From Macrosoma leucophasiata (taxonomy: Eukaryota > Arthropoda > Insecta > Lepidoptera > Hedylidae), in contig JAWQUS010000009.1 of NCBI GenBank assembly GCA_036365455.1, forward strand, positions 2,510,001-2,574,000: DNA of 64,000 nucleotides, read 5' to 3'. The notes beneath the pieces are model-generated. The model was not told the origin of the DNA, searched no databases, and saw only the letters and a program-made list of their open reading frames with translations. This document shows, in pieces, positions 23,275 to 34,040 of this stretch (position 1 is the first letter of the stretch; every line of letters begins with the position of its first letter). Both the position numbers and the translations under genes were made by a program.

Positions 23275-23585
23275 AACGTAACGTAACTTCACGCCTGTAA
23301 TCCTCGAAGTGGTAGGCAGAGATAAATGCACGTATTCAATCATACACCTAAGATTCGCCGGTTACGTTTTGGCCCATGTAACAGGTGGCGAGCCTATTGA
23401 GATCTCCGGGCACATTACCAAACATCGAGGTACTGGGATACTTCCAGAAAATGGAAAAATCCCAATTGAACTAGCGATAAAAGATCTCCCCCTTATCTTT
23501 AATATTCCCCGACCCGGGCATCGAACCCAGGACCCCAGCCTAATAGTAGTGGACTGCTACCACTAGGCTACTGAGGCGGTTTTTT
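23275..23585 (-). mobile_element. tRNA-derived SINE (family S2)
   Basis: Minus-strand reading gives GCCTCAGTAGCCTAGTGGTA (A box) and GTCCTGGGTTCGATGCCCGG (B box), then the family body to CAGGCGTGAAGTTACG. The head is the clearest of the family. Confidence 0.75.
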
Positions 23586-24342
23586 AAAATCATAATTATA
23601 CCTAATCACCTTTCGTGTATTATACTTACTATTTTCGTGTATTACCTACGAAATTATCAGCATATTTTTCACATTCGTACGTAGATGGAAGGTACTTAGT
23701 ACCTACATAAACGTCCTGTGTTATAAATACGTCACGAGTATGCTCAGCTGAGCGTGAGGGCGTGCGATTTCTACAAACATGCTACGTCACTTCATATCTT
23801 CATAAGCAATCACTTAGTAGGTACCTGTCACTCGTGCGAATCTCACATATTTGTAAAGTGACGTATAATCTTGACAGTTGTTAACCCTACACTACAGATG
23901 TATTCAGTAGCAATTCCAGGGCTAAAAAATTATCCAAGTTTTGCCGAACTAAGATAAATTTTATAGTTTACCTGCACAGCCTGAACTCAGCTGAAACAAA
24001 CCCCTCCACACCTCTTACAAAAATTTTGGGTTTAGCCCTGTAAATTGTATTTAATTTGCTGGTAATATACGATGTTTTTGATAAAATTTCACATGCTTTT
24101 GTAAGGCAACCAATCAAAATTTGCCAACATTTAGTCATGCAAAAAGTGACATAATACGTCTGTTTGTACCTACTTTGCACAATGAACGGGTATTTATTTA
24201 TTTTAGAAATACCATAGTATTGAGGAAGTGAAGACTTCCTCAATACTATGGACGGAAGTACTGCCACCGCTATGGTTAATGAAGTAACCACAAATCATCT
24301 GTTCCTTCATTAAAAACACTGCACCGAATATTAGATAGTTTT
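23586..24342. other. Unassigned sequence with a perfect hairpin
   Basis: No gene. It contains the 18-bp perfect hairpin at 24212-24251. Confidence 0.35.
24212..24251. repeat. Perfect 18-bp hairpin
   Basis: CCATAGTATTGAGGAAGT, a 4-base loop (GAAG), then the exact inverse. It is too short for a normal pre-miRNA. Its origin is unknown. Confidence 0.7.
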
Positions 24343-24622
24343 ATTACGGAGATCGCGGGCGTAGGCACCACTGCATTACCTAATATTCTTGCCGCTAAAT
24401 GGTATCTATCAGTGTGGTGTTCAGCACTATCGTGTTCCGGTCAGGTGGTAATGTATGGCCTTGTAATTTCCGGCACAGAGGCATAACACCTTAGTCCTCA
24501 GGAGTGGTAACGCATCTGCATTTTGACTTTGGTCTTTGTGTGGGTGTCTTTAGGCTGCAGTCATCACTTAACATCAATGTGAACTGCATGCTTGTTTGCC
24601 ACTTCCATGACATAAAAAAAAC
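24343..24622 (+). repeat. rep-A copy
   Basis: It lacks the first 20 bases or so of the family. It contains GGAGATCGCGGGCGTAGGCA, a small duplication near TATCTATCAGTGTGGTG, and a short A-run. Confidence 0.68.
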
Positions 24623-26089
24623 TATTGCCTTGTATAAAATAGAGGCATTATTTTTTAACCAGGGCATCAATGAAAAGTGTGACACATCTTGTCAAACACT
24701 TACACAAATAAAGAACGATTGATCGGTTTTTTATTAAGCATTGATAGATACTCGTACATGCAATCGAATCAAGAATTTAGAGCAGTGTGCTGAATTCACT
24801 AAGCATCAGCAATTGGCGAACTAAAGGTCACATACGTTGTATCAAAAAAATTGATTCTGATTGTATTTTTACTGATATAAATTCATATAAACAAGATAAG
24901 TGATCATTAAAAATATTCGTCTTCAAAATAAACACCTCTATCAAAGACCCGTCACGAAAGACGACGTGTTAGGCAGGTCTGATAAATATGTGCATAGTAA
25001 ATATTTAAGGTAAACAAAATCTATTATCACCTTCTTTCTCATTTTAACTCTCACTAAATTCATATTTAATTTGACAGTTGGTGCAAATTATATCATCAGG
25101 ATCAGCATTGAAAAAAAATGTTACATGTGCTGTAAATAGAATGCTAATACATTCAGAAAACAGTTTTGTATTTATGCTTTCAATAAGCATTGAGGTTCGT
25201 GCTTTCAGAATAAAATTCCAGCGAAAATATTTTCTTAATTAACAAAGTTCTGACCACACGACTTGCAAACGTTCCTTTCGGTTCGTTCGGGTTTGTCCTT
25301 ATTTGAATTAACAATGCCAATGTTTCCATCAGAATATAAATTTACGCTTTACAAAATTAAAATATGAGAGTGAATTTTTACGATGCACGCACACCGACAG
25401 ATAAAAGCGATAGCCTGAAATTATTTGTTAAACAGATAAAAGAAGTTGCTAAAGTCGTTTTTTTTGTATTTCTGGTAAATTGGATTGTTACGCTAAAGAA
25501 GTAGATATTTTTACGTGCGTTTAAAAGAAACAGAACTATCTTCCATCATTTCATGAATAGTATCAAAATAAACGATAATCGTTACTGGCGTATAATTGAA
25601 ATTAATTACAGCATAAAATTAAGATAATTTAAGAAAGCACTCATCTTAACAAGGTCTATAAAGATAACTGAAGTGTTAATGATTGCAGAAATTAGTCTGA
25701 ATGTTATCGTGAGTCCATTTATATCTTAAAACTTATTTACCGTTATATCATAATTTTATGTTTTTGTCATTGTTGTACATTTCTTTTAAAATTTATTTTA
25801 TACTAAATTTAAACATCAAACATTCTTACGGTTATTATTAAATTTATTTGTTATACCTATCCTGTCTGGTCTTCTAAAAAGCTATTGTTAAAAATTAGCA
25901 TAATTTTTTCCCGCGGAACAATTTACTACACATACTATAAAATCATCAACTCAATTTTCTAATCAAATCATTTTACTATAAAATCATCACCCTTGTTTTT
26001 GCTTCGCCGTAGTCGGGTAAAAATAACCTTTTATTGAGCTCATTTTATAATCGATGAATATAATCATTTACTTCTTGTTTCTTCAACAG
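24623..26089. other. AT-rich upstream or intron sequence
   Basis: No exon is recognised. It may hold the missing first exon or promoter of the TMEM205-like gene, but I cannot place it. Confidence 0.3.
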
Positions 26090-26259
26090 CATAGCAACAA
26101 AGACCTCGCAACCCTTCCACGTGGCCCTGGCGCTGCTGGTGGTGTTGGCCTGGCTGACGCGGCCCGGGACCTCGGGCAACCTTCGCGGCTGGAGGGCACT
26201 GTACGTGGTGGCAGTGGGAACACATCTTGGAGCACAAATTTGGATGACTTTGGTCTCCG
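26090..26259 (+). CDS. TMEM205: TMEM205-like membrane protein, first visible exon
   Basis: First of four exons joined as 26090-26259, 38424-38587, 40939-41061 and 42054-42215, giving about 206 residues plus a missing N-terminus. The exon starts after CTTCAACAG and ends at TCCG|GTGAGT in phase 1. It encodes a hydrophobic helix (VALALLVVLAWL) and then GTHLGAQIWMTLVSG. Read across the splice, G..LGAQIWMTLVSG-IVLYFSVPRHEFGRVQ matches the TMEM205 (DUF4149) signature, in which human and insect proteins have W.TFVSG followed by SLPRH.FG..Q..LFP.YF. Family members are about 190 aa with four membrane helices; the human one is linked to secretory vesicles and cisplatin resistance, the insect role is unknown. 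No in-frame ATG precedes the conserved part, so a short upstream exon must exist. Confidence 0.85.
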
Positions 26260-26826
26260 GTGAGTGCCTATTTGCCTTTAAACTCCATGCGTTAGGGCGA
26301 CTACTGAAGACTTAACTAAAGTTTACCTACTATCAAACTTCATAGATATACTGGAGGAGGCCTTTGCTAATAAGCAAACAAGTAAGAGACTTGGCGTAAA
26401 GATACATAATATAATCTAAATTTTACGAGTATTATGTACTTCAATCGATGTTATAGTGTTATGATGACAGATATAATTACAATATAATATGTAGCTTCTC
26501 CATCCCCTACATTTTCCAACACTACTTACATCTGAGCATAGTTATGCCTCAATAAGTTAAATATTTTTTATACAGTTGTAATACTTTCACAAAACTTTAC
26601 ATAAATCTTTGACGAAACAAAAGTGATAACTACTTACGAAAGCAAACGAGGAGCTGGTGAATATAATATCATGCGGGAAACAAGCGAAGACAACTTAGGT
26701 CTCATTATCGAAAAAACGTTTTAAAAAGTGGTCGAACCAGTACTTTCAGGTTATCGACTCGATGTGCACTGATTTTAATTTGGTATGGTCCCCAAACAAA
26801 AACTTACAATTCTTAAGTTACTCTCT

Positions 26827-26861
26827 ACTGAAGATCTTAACATACAGTTAAGATCTTCAGT
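26827..26861. repeat. Perfect 15-bp hairpin in intron
   Basis: ACTGAAGATCTTAAC, loop ATACA, exact inverse. Similar in design to 24212-24251 but unrelated in sequence. Confidence 0.65.
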
Positions 26862-27190
26862 ATTATCGTCTTGCTATTCTGACTCTTTATAAAACTTTTA
26901 TAAGTATGGCGCCTTTTTGTTACTACCTTTTAATTTTACTTTTAGTAAACTAAGGCAAAACTGATCTTGAACTCATGGTCTATAATAACCCTCTATGTTT
27001 TAATGCATGGTCGGTTCTCTTTTATTAACTGTATGTCGTAATACTATGAATATGTTGCATTGGATGAAAGAGTTTACTGTTTTTATTTGATATTTATGAT
27101 TAAATAAATAATGTTATCACATACGAAATGACAATGCGCACTGAATTTGTACTGACATATTTTCGCCACGGCAATTTCCTGTTTTTGTTT

Positions 27191-27195
27191 CTTCC
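27191..27195. repeat. Target-site duplication of the BEL/Pao element
   Basis: CTTCC here and again at 34961-34965, directly outside the two LTRs. Five bases is within the usual range for BEL/Pao integration. Confidence 0.85.
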
Positions 27196-28110
27196 TGTCA
27201 GACACGACACTTTACTATTGACTGGATTGAAGACTCACGCCGTATGGCGGATAAAGCAGCGCAAGCGAACCAGGGTGACACGCTCTACTGGATGTTCTAA
27301 TAAAACGCTTTTTCACTGTTCACTATTATTTTCCTTCTGATTTCTTCCTTAGGTAGTGATCCGAGTATTCCGAGTGCTGTCGACGAACTGTACCGGCCAT
27401 ACAAAAGTGCCCTACTTTTATTCTAAAATCTCAAGGTCATCGAGCTTAAGAAAACCTCCTGTGATTGGTTGTTGGTTCAAGTAACCAATCACAAGAGATA
27501 TTTAAATTTCAAGCAAACAAATTTTACTATCTATGATTGGTTGATTCGAACAACCAATCAGCTATTAGATCTATTTGGCCAATTAAAATCTCTATGTATC
27601 TCAGATCATTACCGAAAGGAAACAACAGACATCAAAAATCTTTATTTTCAGATAAAATTTACATATTACAGTAATAAAACAAACATAAAACTATTTCAAA
27701 TGTTAAAAACTATAAAACAAAGTCAAATAAACAAACATGCTATGCTAAACTATGAAATTATACACAAAAAACTGTTAAATTAGATAAAACAAAGTAATAT
27801 TAAACACAAACGAGCTTTAAGTGACACAAAACTATTAATTACACTCTAAATTATCACAACTATTACATAACAAAGTCAAAATCTAAAAATAGAAGTTTTA
27901 CAATACTCTAACGCTATTGGTCACTTAAGCTCTATCTACGTTCCGATAACGTATACTATTGTGTACTATGCTATTGACGACTACACAACACGATTGTTAT
28001 TGGTTGTCTACGCGCTGACAACGTACACTATTGAGGACTGTATGGCCGATCACTATCAAAACTGTTTTTTAATCACTAACACTGTACATTATTCATGAGC
28101 GTCCTGCACA
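27196..28110 (-). repeat. BEL/Pao 3' LTR
   Basis: 915 bp, with TG...CA ends. It contains two palindromes built on CCAAT/ATTGG (about 27471-27493 and 27535-27570), which are plausible promoter elements. A 104-codon frame on the opposite strand (27469-27783) occurs identically in both LTRs, is AT-rich and matches nothing, so I do not call it. Confidence 0.93.
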
Positions 28111-28119
28111 TTTCTCCCG
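28111..28119 (-). promoter_or_regulatory. Polypurine tract
   Basis: On the element strand, GGCGGGAGAAA-like purines run right up to the 3' LTR, the expected primer site for plus-strand DNA synthesis. Confidence 0.7.
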
Positions 28120-28124
28120 CCGTG

Positions 28125-31100
28125 CTACTCAGCATCAGGTACCGGTGCAGGCGCGATGTCATATCGCACTGGCAGAATGATGAATCTTCTTACAGGCCGC
28201 CGTAGTATCCCCGTCCTCGTCTGTATGTCTGCGGTGCGCACGATGCCATCAGGTCCCGGGAACGTAGCGATGACCCGGCCACGAAGCCAGGTGTTGCGAG
28301 GTGAGTTGGGGTCCGTGACTTGGACCAGGTCCCCAACTTGGACTGTGGGCCCCTTGTCGTGGGGCTCCCGCCGGTGTTGTAGCCCAGGCAGGTATTCTCG
28401 CAGCCACCGGTCCCAGAACAGGTCAGCGAGCCTCTGGGCGGCGCGCCAGCTGGATCTGGGTTGCAGGTCTCCGTCGTCAAAGGCCCCGGGAGCTGAGACC
28501 TCACCGGAACCTCCCAATAGGAAGTGATTGGGAGTCAGGGCCTCAGGATCTTCTGCGCTCACTGAGACGTGGGTCAACGGACGGCTGTTGACTGTATATT
28601 CTGCTTCTATTAGTAGTGTGTGCAGAACTTCTTCTGTAGGGTGCTTTTCATGGAGCGTCGCTGTCATCGCTGTCTTCACTGATCGCACCATTCGTTCCCA
28701 GGCACCGCCCATGAAAGGTGCACCGGGTGGTATGAAGCGCCATGAGATCTTCCGTTTCGCTGCCTCTTCCATCGTAGATCTGTCTATTGCCTCTCGTAGC
28801 TCCTTGTCAGCGGCCTTCAAGTTGGTCCCGTTGTCGGACCAAATCTCCGTCGGGCAGCCTCGGCGTGCTACCATTCTGCGTAGGGCCATGATAGCGGAGC
28901 TTGCGCTGAGAGAGCCCGCTATTTCTAGATGTATGGCGCGTGTCGTGAGGCAGGTGAAGATCGCCACGTATCTCTTCTGATGGGATCTGCCAGTCGAAAC
29001 TGAAAGCGGACCGAAGTAGTCGACCCCTGTGTAGGTGAAGGGTCGCCGGTGATGGGCGAGACGACACGATGGTAGGTCCCCTGTTCTCGGATACGGTGGC
29101 ATCTGTGTCTTCATTCTGCAGTGAAGGCAGCGTCGTACGATTGTACGAGTAATCGGTCGTACACGTAGAATCCAATACTGTTGACGACACTCGTTTACTG
29201 TAGCTTCGACGCCCGCATGGTGAAGCTTACGATGAATGTTTTCTATCCATAGTTTTACTGTGTGATGATTGCCATCTAAAATCATCGGACTTCTATTAAT
29301 TCCTGGAGCTTTCTCTATAGCTTCTATGCGGCTGCGTAAACGTAGAGCCCCTTCGGTGTATTCTGTGCTGAGCTGTTGAAGACGACTATCTTTGTTTACT
29401 ATTTTCTGTTTTCTGATGTCTTCTATTTCTTGGCCGAAGGTTTCTTCCTGTGTAGCACGCATCAGAAGAGCTTCTGCCCGAATGAGGAGTTCGGCAGATA
29501 CGTGGATGAACTTCTTTTCTGTTTCAGTCTTCTTTTGTATGTGTTTTTTGACTGTTTTGTTCATCTTCTTTCTCCAGTCTGGATCTTGTTGTTTGTTTTT
29601 CACAGTTCTGCTATAGTTAACTGTGTCCGTTGATGGCTTGCAGAGCTGAATGAAGAGGAGAACCCGTGCTGTGGCGTAGCGCAACCTCTCCCAGTTAGAG
29701 AAGCGAGAGGGCACTGGTAGAGCTTCTGACAGTCTCGGTTGGTTTCTGTCTGTTATCAGATGGACTGCCTCTTCGCCTGTAGGTTCTGACGGCGCTGGAG
29801 CTGAAGTGTCTGCTGGCCACGTGTTCTCCGGTCCCAGGAGGAATTCTGGACCCGTGTACCATCTGTGGTGCTTGTTAAATGATGGTGGCACCTTTCTGGT
29901 GGCATCGTCAGCTACATTCTGTTTACTCGGGATCCATCTCCACTCGTTGACTGTTGATGTTTCTTCTATGGCGGCGAGTCTATGTGCTACATAAGGTTTG
30001 TAGGCACGAGGTCCTGTCTTGATCCAGGAAAGCACTGTTCTACTATCTGTCCAAAATGTTTTCGAGTCTGGTTTTCTTTCGTGTTCTCGTATTACTGTTT
30101 CGGCAAGTCGGACTCCTAGTACTGCGGCCTGCAGTTCTAATCGTGGTATCGAGGTAAGCTTCAGAGGTGCAACTTTCGCCTTGGCTATGACGAGTGACAC
30201 GTTGACTTTGCCGTTCGGTGCTATTGTTCGCCAAAACAAGGTTGCTGCGTAGGCAGACTCACTGGCGTCTGTAAAGATGTGTAGCTGTAGCGTCGTAGCA
30301 TCTGAGTAACCTACGTAGCACCTCGGTATTGTGACGTCGGCGAGGCTCTTCAGGTGTGTCAGCCAGTCTCTCCACTCTGTCGCGAGGTCTTCGTCGATCT
30401 CGTCGTCCCACGATGTACCACGTCGCCACACTTCTTGAAGCATCTGCTTGGCTATGATGGTGACTGGTGATGCGAAGCCCAGTGGGTCGAAGAGGGACAT
30501 GACGATCCGTAGAGCTTGCCTCTTTGTCGGTGTCTGACCTTCGATGAGTGCCGATGGTATTCTAGCCATGTTCAAGTTGAAGGTGAACTCATCTGTCTTC
30601 GGTTTCCATACGAGACCCAGTACTCGTTCTATTTTATCTTCTGTGCTATGAAACTCTATGTTGTCTGTTGATTCTATTTCTCCAATGGCTTCAAGCAGGT
30701 AAGTAGAATTAGATTTCCACTGTTTGAGTTCGTAGTTCGCTTTCTTCTGTATGTTACGAACTTCTGTGGTGATGCGAACTGCGTCCTCGATGTTCTTGAA
30801 GCTGTCTAAGTAATCATCAACGTAGTGTTTCTCTATTATGGCCTTCACGGCTTCAGGATGCGTTTCTCTATGTTTTTCTGCGTTGATGTTCTTGACATAG
30901 ATAGCTGTAGCCGGAGAACTCGATGCGCCGAAAATAAGTGAAGTCATTCTGTATTCTTCTGGTGGACGGTCATCTCTTCGATCTCCTCTCCAAAGGTAAC
31001 GAAGAGCGTCTCTGTCTTCTGTTCTTAACTTCACTTGCATGAACATTTCTCCGATGTCAGCTGTGACGGCGATGCAGTGCTGTCTGAACCTCATGACGAC

Positions 31101-33989
31101 CCCAGGCAAGGACTGGAGAAGGTCAGGTCCCTTGAGGAGCAGGTCGTTGAGGGAGACTCCTTTTGTTTTGGCCGCTGCGTCGTGGACAACTCTCAGCTTG
31201 CCTGGTTTCATCGGGTTCACCACGCCGAAATGTGGCAAGTACCAGGTTCTATTTTCTGTTTTCTGTTCAGGTGCGCGCTCCGCGTAACCCTTGGAGATGA
31301 GAGCTTCCATCTGTTCTGTATACTTCTTTTTCAGGCCATCGTCGCGATCAAGCTTCTTTTCTATACTGTAGAGCCTCTTCAATGAGTTCTGTTTGTTATC
31401 AGGCAGAGTTGCTTCTTCTGTTTTCCATAGAAGTGAAGTTTCGTATTTTCCATCTTCTCTCTGTGCTGTGTTACGCTGTAGAATACGAAGAGCCTTTTCT
31501 TCTGGGTCTGACTGAGGCTTCTTCGGAGTGATGCCCAAGGAGTCCATGGCGAAGTACTGTTTCATCATATCATCCAGATTTTCATCGGTCGGTTCTTCAG
31601 TCAGGTGGTGAACGAAGTCAACGCTGTTCGACGCGTTACTGTGGCTGCCATGCAAGACCCAGCCCAGTGGCGTGAGTGATGCCACTGGTTGGTTCTTAGT
31701 GCCTTTCTTCACCTTCGTAGACAACAGTAGGTGGCAGTTGTCTTGACCGATGAGTATTCCAGGTTTCGCTTCACTGTAGGTGATGAAATTAGTGATGCCA
31801 CGCAGGTGTCGACACTCCTTGATGCGGCGCCTTGACACTTCTTGTGCTGTGACATGCAAGTTCTTCACTGTTCTCGCTTGTATGGACTCTTTTCTATTAT
31901 TGACACCTCTCAGTGTGATGCTAACTCTCCTTGATGCAGATTCTCCTGTCTTAAGTGAGTTGATCGCTTCTATGCGGAGTGGTTCGACGGGTCCTGTCGC
32001 TCCTATTTTGTCGGCGATGCTGTTATCTATTAACGTTACTGTTGACCCGTCGTCCAATAAGGCGTAAGTATCTATTTCGCCATCAGGGCCTGACGCTGTT
32101 ACTGGAATGATCTTCAAGTATGACTGTCTTCCTGCTGACACCCATGCTGAGTTGATGGCTTCTGTTTTCTCTGTGTGATCATCTTCTGGCTTGCTGGCAC
32201 TCCTTCTGAAGTGTAGCATTCTATTGTGATAGTACTTGCAACCGTCGATACCGCAGACACGCTGTTGACAAAAGTGCGTTTTCGATCGGTAGCGAATACA
32301 CTTGAAGCACAGTCGATGATTCTTGGCTGTATCCCATCTCTCATTACTATTCTGTTTCTTGAAGATATCGCAGTTGATGACGGCATGTCCAGTTTCTTCA
32401 CATACTGGGCACTTTACTATAGGTTTCTCTGTTACTGTGTTAACTCGATGATTTCGTCTATTTAGATGACTCGATTGTTGACTTGACTGTTGATACTGCG
32501 TTGTAACTATTTCTGGCTGCGCGTATGGACCGCAGATCTCAGCTTCTCTCTTGAGGAACCGTTGAAGCTTGATAAGTTCAGGAGTTTCTCTTGGTAGTAA
32601 CGCTGCGAACTCGTAGAACTTGAAGCGTAGAGTTGAAGCCATTTTCTCGACTATTGATCTGCCGACCTCTGGATTGTACAGATAGTAGATGCAGTTGAGA
32701 GCTTGCAGAGTAGCAACGACATTAGAAATCTTCGTTGAATATATGCAGATGTCCCTTGGCGATTCCGTCAGACGGGGTAGGGCACGAAGAGTTTCTATCT
32801 CAGCTGCTGCTATGGCATCTGGTCTGCCGAACCTGGCTTCCAAAGTTTCCATGATAATAGATGGATCGGAGTTCGTTATCAGTTGTGCTTCCACAGCTTC
32901 TCTCGCTTTTCCTTTCAGGTTTCTCCTGAGTCTGTTTAAGTTCTCCAGCTTCGTATGTAGGTTCTCAGTCTCTTGATACGCAGCACGGAAGTACAGCCAG
33001 TCTTGATATGCACCATTGAATATCGGTAGTTCGATCGCCCTCGGTTTGTTGGCTGTTTTCGCAAATTGAGAGATCGCGTCTGCCAGTAGTACAAGCTCTG
33101 ATGAAGGCTGCGGACCGGCAGGCGGCTGTTGGTGCGGAGTGAATGATGGCGCAGCTCTATAATAATTCTGTTGCTGTTGCTGTCCATACTGCTGTTGTTC
33201 CGCTTCTATAGGCGATCTTCTAATTTCTTCAGCCTCTATTCTTCGAATGGGTTCGATGGCGAACATCGTAGGCGCTTGTGGCTGGTTCTGCAGCCAGGCA
33301 TCGATTCTATCATGCTGTTCTATCTGTGTAAACACGGAGCCGTCGTCCTCGTTGTCGGACTCCGCTTCTATCACGGCGATCTGCGCTTGTGCTAGCTCGA
33401 CTTGAACACGCGCAAGATTTTCTTTGGCCTTGGCCAACTTTGATGATTTCGTAGATCTTCTAGATCTTGGCTTGTTGAGGTTCTTCATTGCCTCCTGTTC
33501 TATTTGTGGCGTGACGCCCTGTTTCTTCATTTGTGAAGACGCTGTCTGTTCGGCGGCGGCGCTCCGGATAACGGCGCTCGCGACGACGGTACTCGCGGTG
33601 GCGGCACTAGCGACGGTTTTCGGGTTGACGACACTCGCGGCGGTACCTTTACTATACGGATTGACAGCACTCGGATTGCCTGCTCGCGGCTCGACAGCAC
33701 TCGGGCCGGGAGCGGGACTCGGATTGACAGCTCGCCTTTCGACAGCACTCGGACCGGGCGCGGTACTCGGATCTGACGGGTTGTTCGATTTCTTGCGTTC
33801 CGTTTCTGTTGTCTTCGACGTGGACGCGGATGCGGACGTGGCTGTGGTCGTAGTCGCCTCTGTTGATGTGTTGTTCGCAGAACTGGTAGTTTCGGTAGTA
33901 CCAGACTGCGTCGATTCTTCTGTGGTTGGCGACGATTCCGCTGTAGATGGCTGTGTACGTCCTCTTCCTGTAGAACGCGTAATTGGCAT
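28125..33989 (-). CDS. BEL/Pao Gag-Pol polyprotein
   Basis: 1954 codons in one frame without a stop. I take the ATG at 33989 (MPITRSTGRG...) because the open frame upstream has no ATG and runs into the LTR. Order of parts: Ser/Thr/Ala-rich N-terminus; Gag DUF1759 from about residue 320 (ELPIFNGAYQDWLYFRAAYQ); zinc knuckle CPVCEETGHAVINC at 527 with further Cys/His; aspartic protease LLDDGSTVTLID (D646); reverse transcriptase with YVDD at 1056-1059; RNase H (IFTDAS, D1241; LELQAAVLG; TDSRTVLSWI); integrase with an H2C2 zinc site ending CLHC near 1624 and catalytic D1657, D1719 and E1765 (GGAWERMV); and a C-terminal DUF5641-type domain (VQVGDLVQV...). All expected catalytic residues are present, so the element may still be active. 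No env follows. Confidence 0.95.
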   Translation of the reverse strand: MPITRSTGRGRTQPSTAESSPTTEESTQSGTTETTSSANNTSTEATTTTATSASASTSKTTETERKKSNNPSDPSTAPGPSAVERRAVNPSPAPGPSAVEPRAGNPSAVNPYSKGTAASVVNPKTVASAATASTVVASAVIRSAAAEQTASSQMKKQGVTPQIEQEAMKNLNKPRSRRSTKSSKLAKAKENLARVQVELAQAQIAVIEAESDNEDDGSVFTQIEQHDRIDAWLQNQPQAPTMFAIEPIRRIEAEEIRRSPIEAEQQQYGQQQQQNYYRAAPSFTPHQQPPAGPQPSSELVLLADAISQFAKTANKPRAIELPIFNGAYQDWLYFRAAYQETENLHTKLENLNRLRRNLKGKAREAVEAQLITNSDPSIIMETLEARFGRPDAIAAAEIETLRALPRLTESPRDICIYSTKISNVVATLQALNCIYYLYNPEVGRSIVEKMASTLRFKFYEFAALLPRETPELIKLQRFLKREAEICGPYAQPEIVTTQYQQSSQQSSHLNRRNHRVNTVTEKPIVKCPVCEETGHAVINCDIFKKQNSNERWDTAKNHRLCFKCIRYRSKTHFCQQRVCGIDGCKYYHNRMLHFRRSASKPEDDHTEKTEAINSAWVSAGRQSYLKIIPVTASGPDGEIDTYALLDDGSTVTLIDNSIADKIGATGPVEPLRIEAINSLKTGESASRRVSITLRGVNNRKESIQARTVKNLHVTAQEVSRRRIKECRHLRGITNFITYSEAKPGILIGQDNCHLLLSTKVKKGTKNQPVASLTPLGWVLHGSHSNASNSVDFVHHLTEEPTDENLDDMMKQYFAMDSLGITPKKPQSDPEEKALRILQRNTAQREDGKYETSLLWKTEEATLPDNKQNSLKRLYSIEKKLDRDDGLKKKYTEQMEALISKGYAERAPEQKTENRTWYLPHFGVVNPMKPGKLRVVHDAAAKTKGVSLNDLLLKGPDLLQSLPGVVMRFRQHCIAVTADIGEMFMQVKLRTEDRDALRYLWRGDRRDDRPPEEYRMTSLIFGASSSPATAIYVKNINAEKHRETHPEAVKAIIEKHYVDDYLDSFKNIEDAVRITTEVRNIQKKANYELKQWKSNSTYLLEAIGEIESTDNIEFHSTEDKIERVLGLVWKPKTDEFTFNLNMARIPSALIEGQTPTKRQALRIVMSLFDPLGFASPVTIIAKQMLQEVWRRGTSWDDEIDEDLATEWRDWLTHLKSLADVTIPRCYVGYSDATTLQLHIFTDASESAYAATLFWRTIAPNGKVNVSLVIAKAKVAPLKLTSIPRLELQAAVLGVRLAETVIREHERKPDSKTFWTDSRTVLSWIKTGPRAYKPYVAHRLAAIEETSTVNEWRWIPSKQNVADDATRKVPPSFNKHHRWYTGPEFLLGPENTWPADTSAPAPSEPTGEEAVHLITDRNQPRLSEALPVPSRFSNWERLRYATARVLLFIQLCKPSTDTVNYSRTVKNKQQDPDWRKKMNKTVKKHIQKKTETEKKFIHVSAELLIRAEALLMRATQEETFGQEIEDIRKQKIVNKDSRLQQLSTEYTEGALRLRSRIEAIEKAPGINRSPMILDGNHHTVKLWIENIHRKLHHAGVEATVNECRQQYWILRVRPITRTIVRRCLHCRMKTQMPPYPRTGDLPSCRLAHHRRPFTYTGVDYFGPLSVSTGRSHQKRYVAIFTCLTTRAIHLEIAGSLSASSAIMALRRMVARRGCPTEIWSDNGTNLKAADKELREAIDRSTMEEAAKRKISWRFIPPGAPFMGGAWERMVRSVKTAMTATLHEKHPTEEVLHTLLIEAEYTVNSRPLTHVSVSAEDPEALTPNHFLLGGSGEVSAPGAFDDGDLQPRSSWRAAQRLADLFWDRWLREYLPGLQHRREPHDKGPTVQVGDLVQVTDPNSPRNTWLRGRVIATFPGPDGIVRTADIQTRTGILRRPVRRFIILPVRYDIAPAPVPDAE

Positions 33990-34020
33990 CTTGACTGCGT
34001 ATACGGCGTAATTTCTTCTT

Positions 34021-34040
34021 ATCCGGCTCGAACTGGACCA
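34021..34040 (-). promoter_or_regulatory. Primer-binding site of the BEL/Pao element
   Basis: Five T residues after the 5' LTR, the element strand reads TGGTCCAGTTCGAGCCGGAT. It starts with TGG, as a site complementary to a tRNA CCA end must. From memory it equals the complement of the insect tRNA-Tyr 3' end apart from two extra bases (AG) after TGGTCC. The primer assignment is inference. Confidence 0.6.

Noticed and set aside
24504..24722. Frame reading LHFDFGLCVGVFRLQSSLNI
   Set aside because: Translation of rep-A; the same peptide appears at 41743 and 50538.
27469..27783. 104-codon frame present in both LTRs
   Set aside because: It is duplicated only because the LTRs are duplicated; AT-rich codons, no domain, and it opposes the element's direction.
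33424..34011. 195-codon plus-strand frame opposite the gag N-terminus
   Set aside because: Antisense shadow of a Ser/Thr/Ala-rich region; low-complexity Val/Ala/Leu translation, no domain, and the opposite frame is a known gag.
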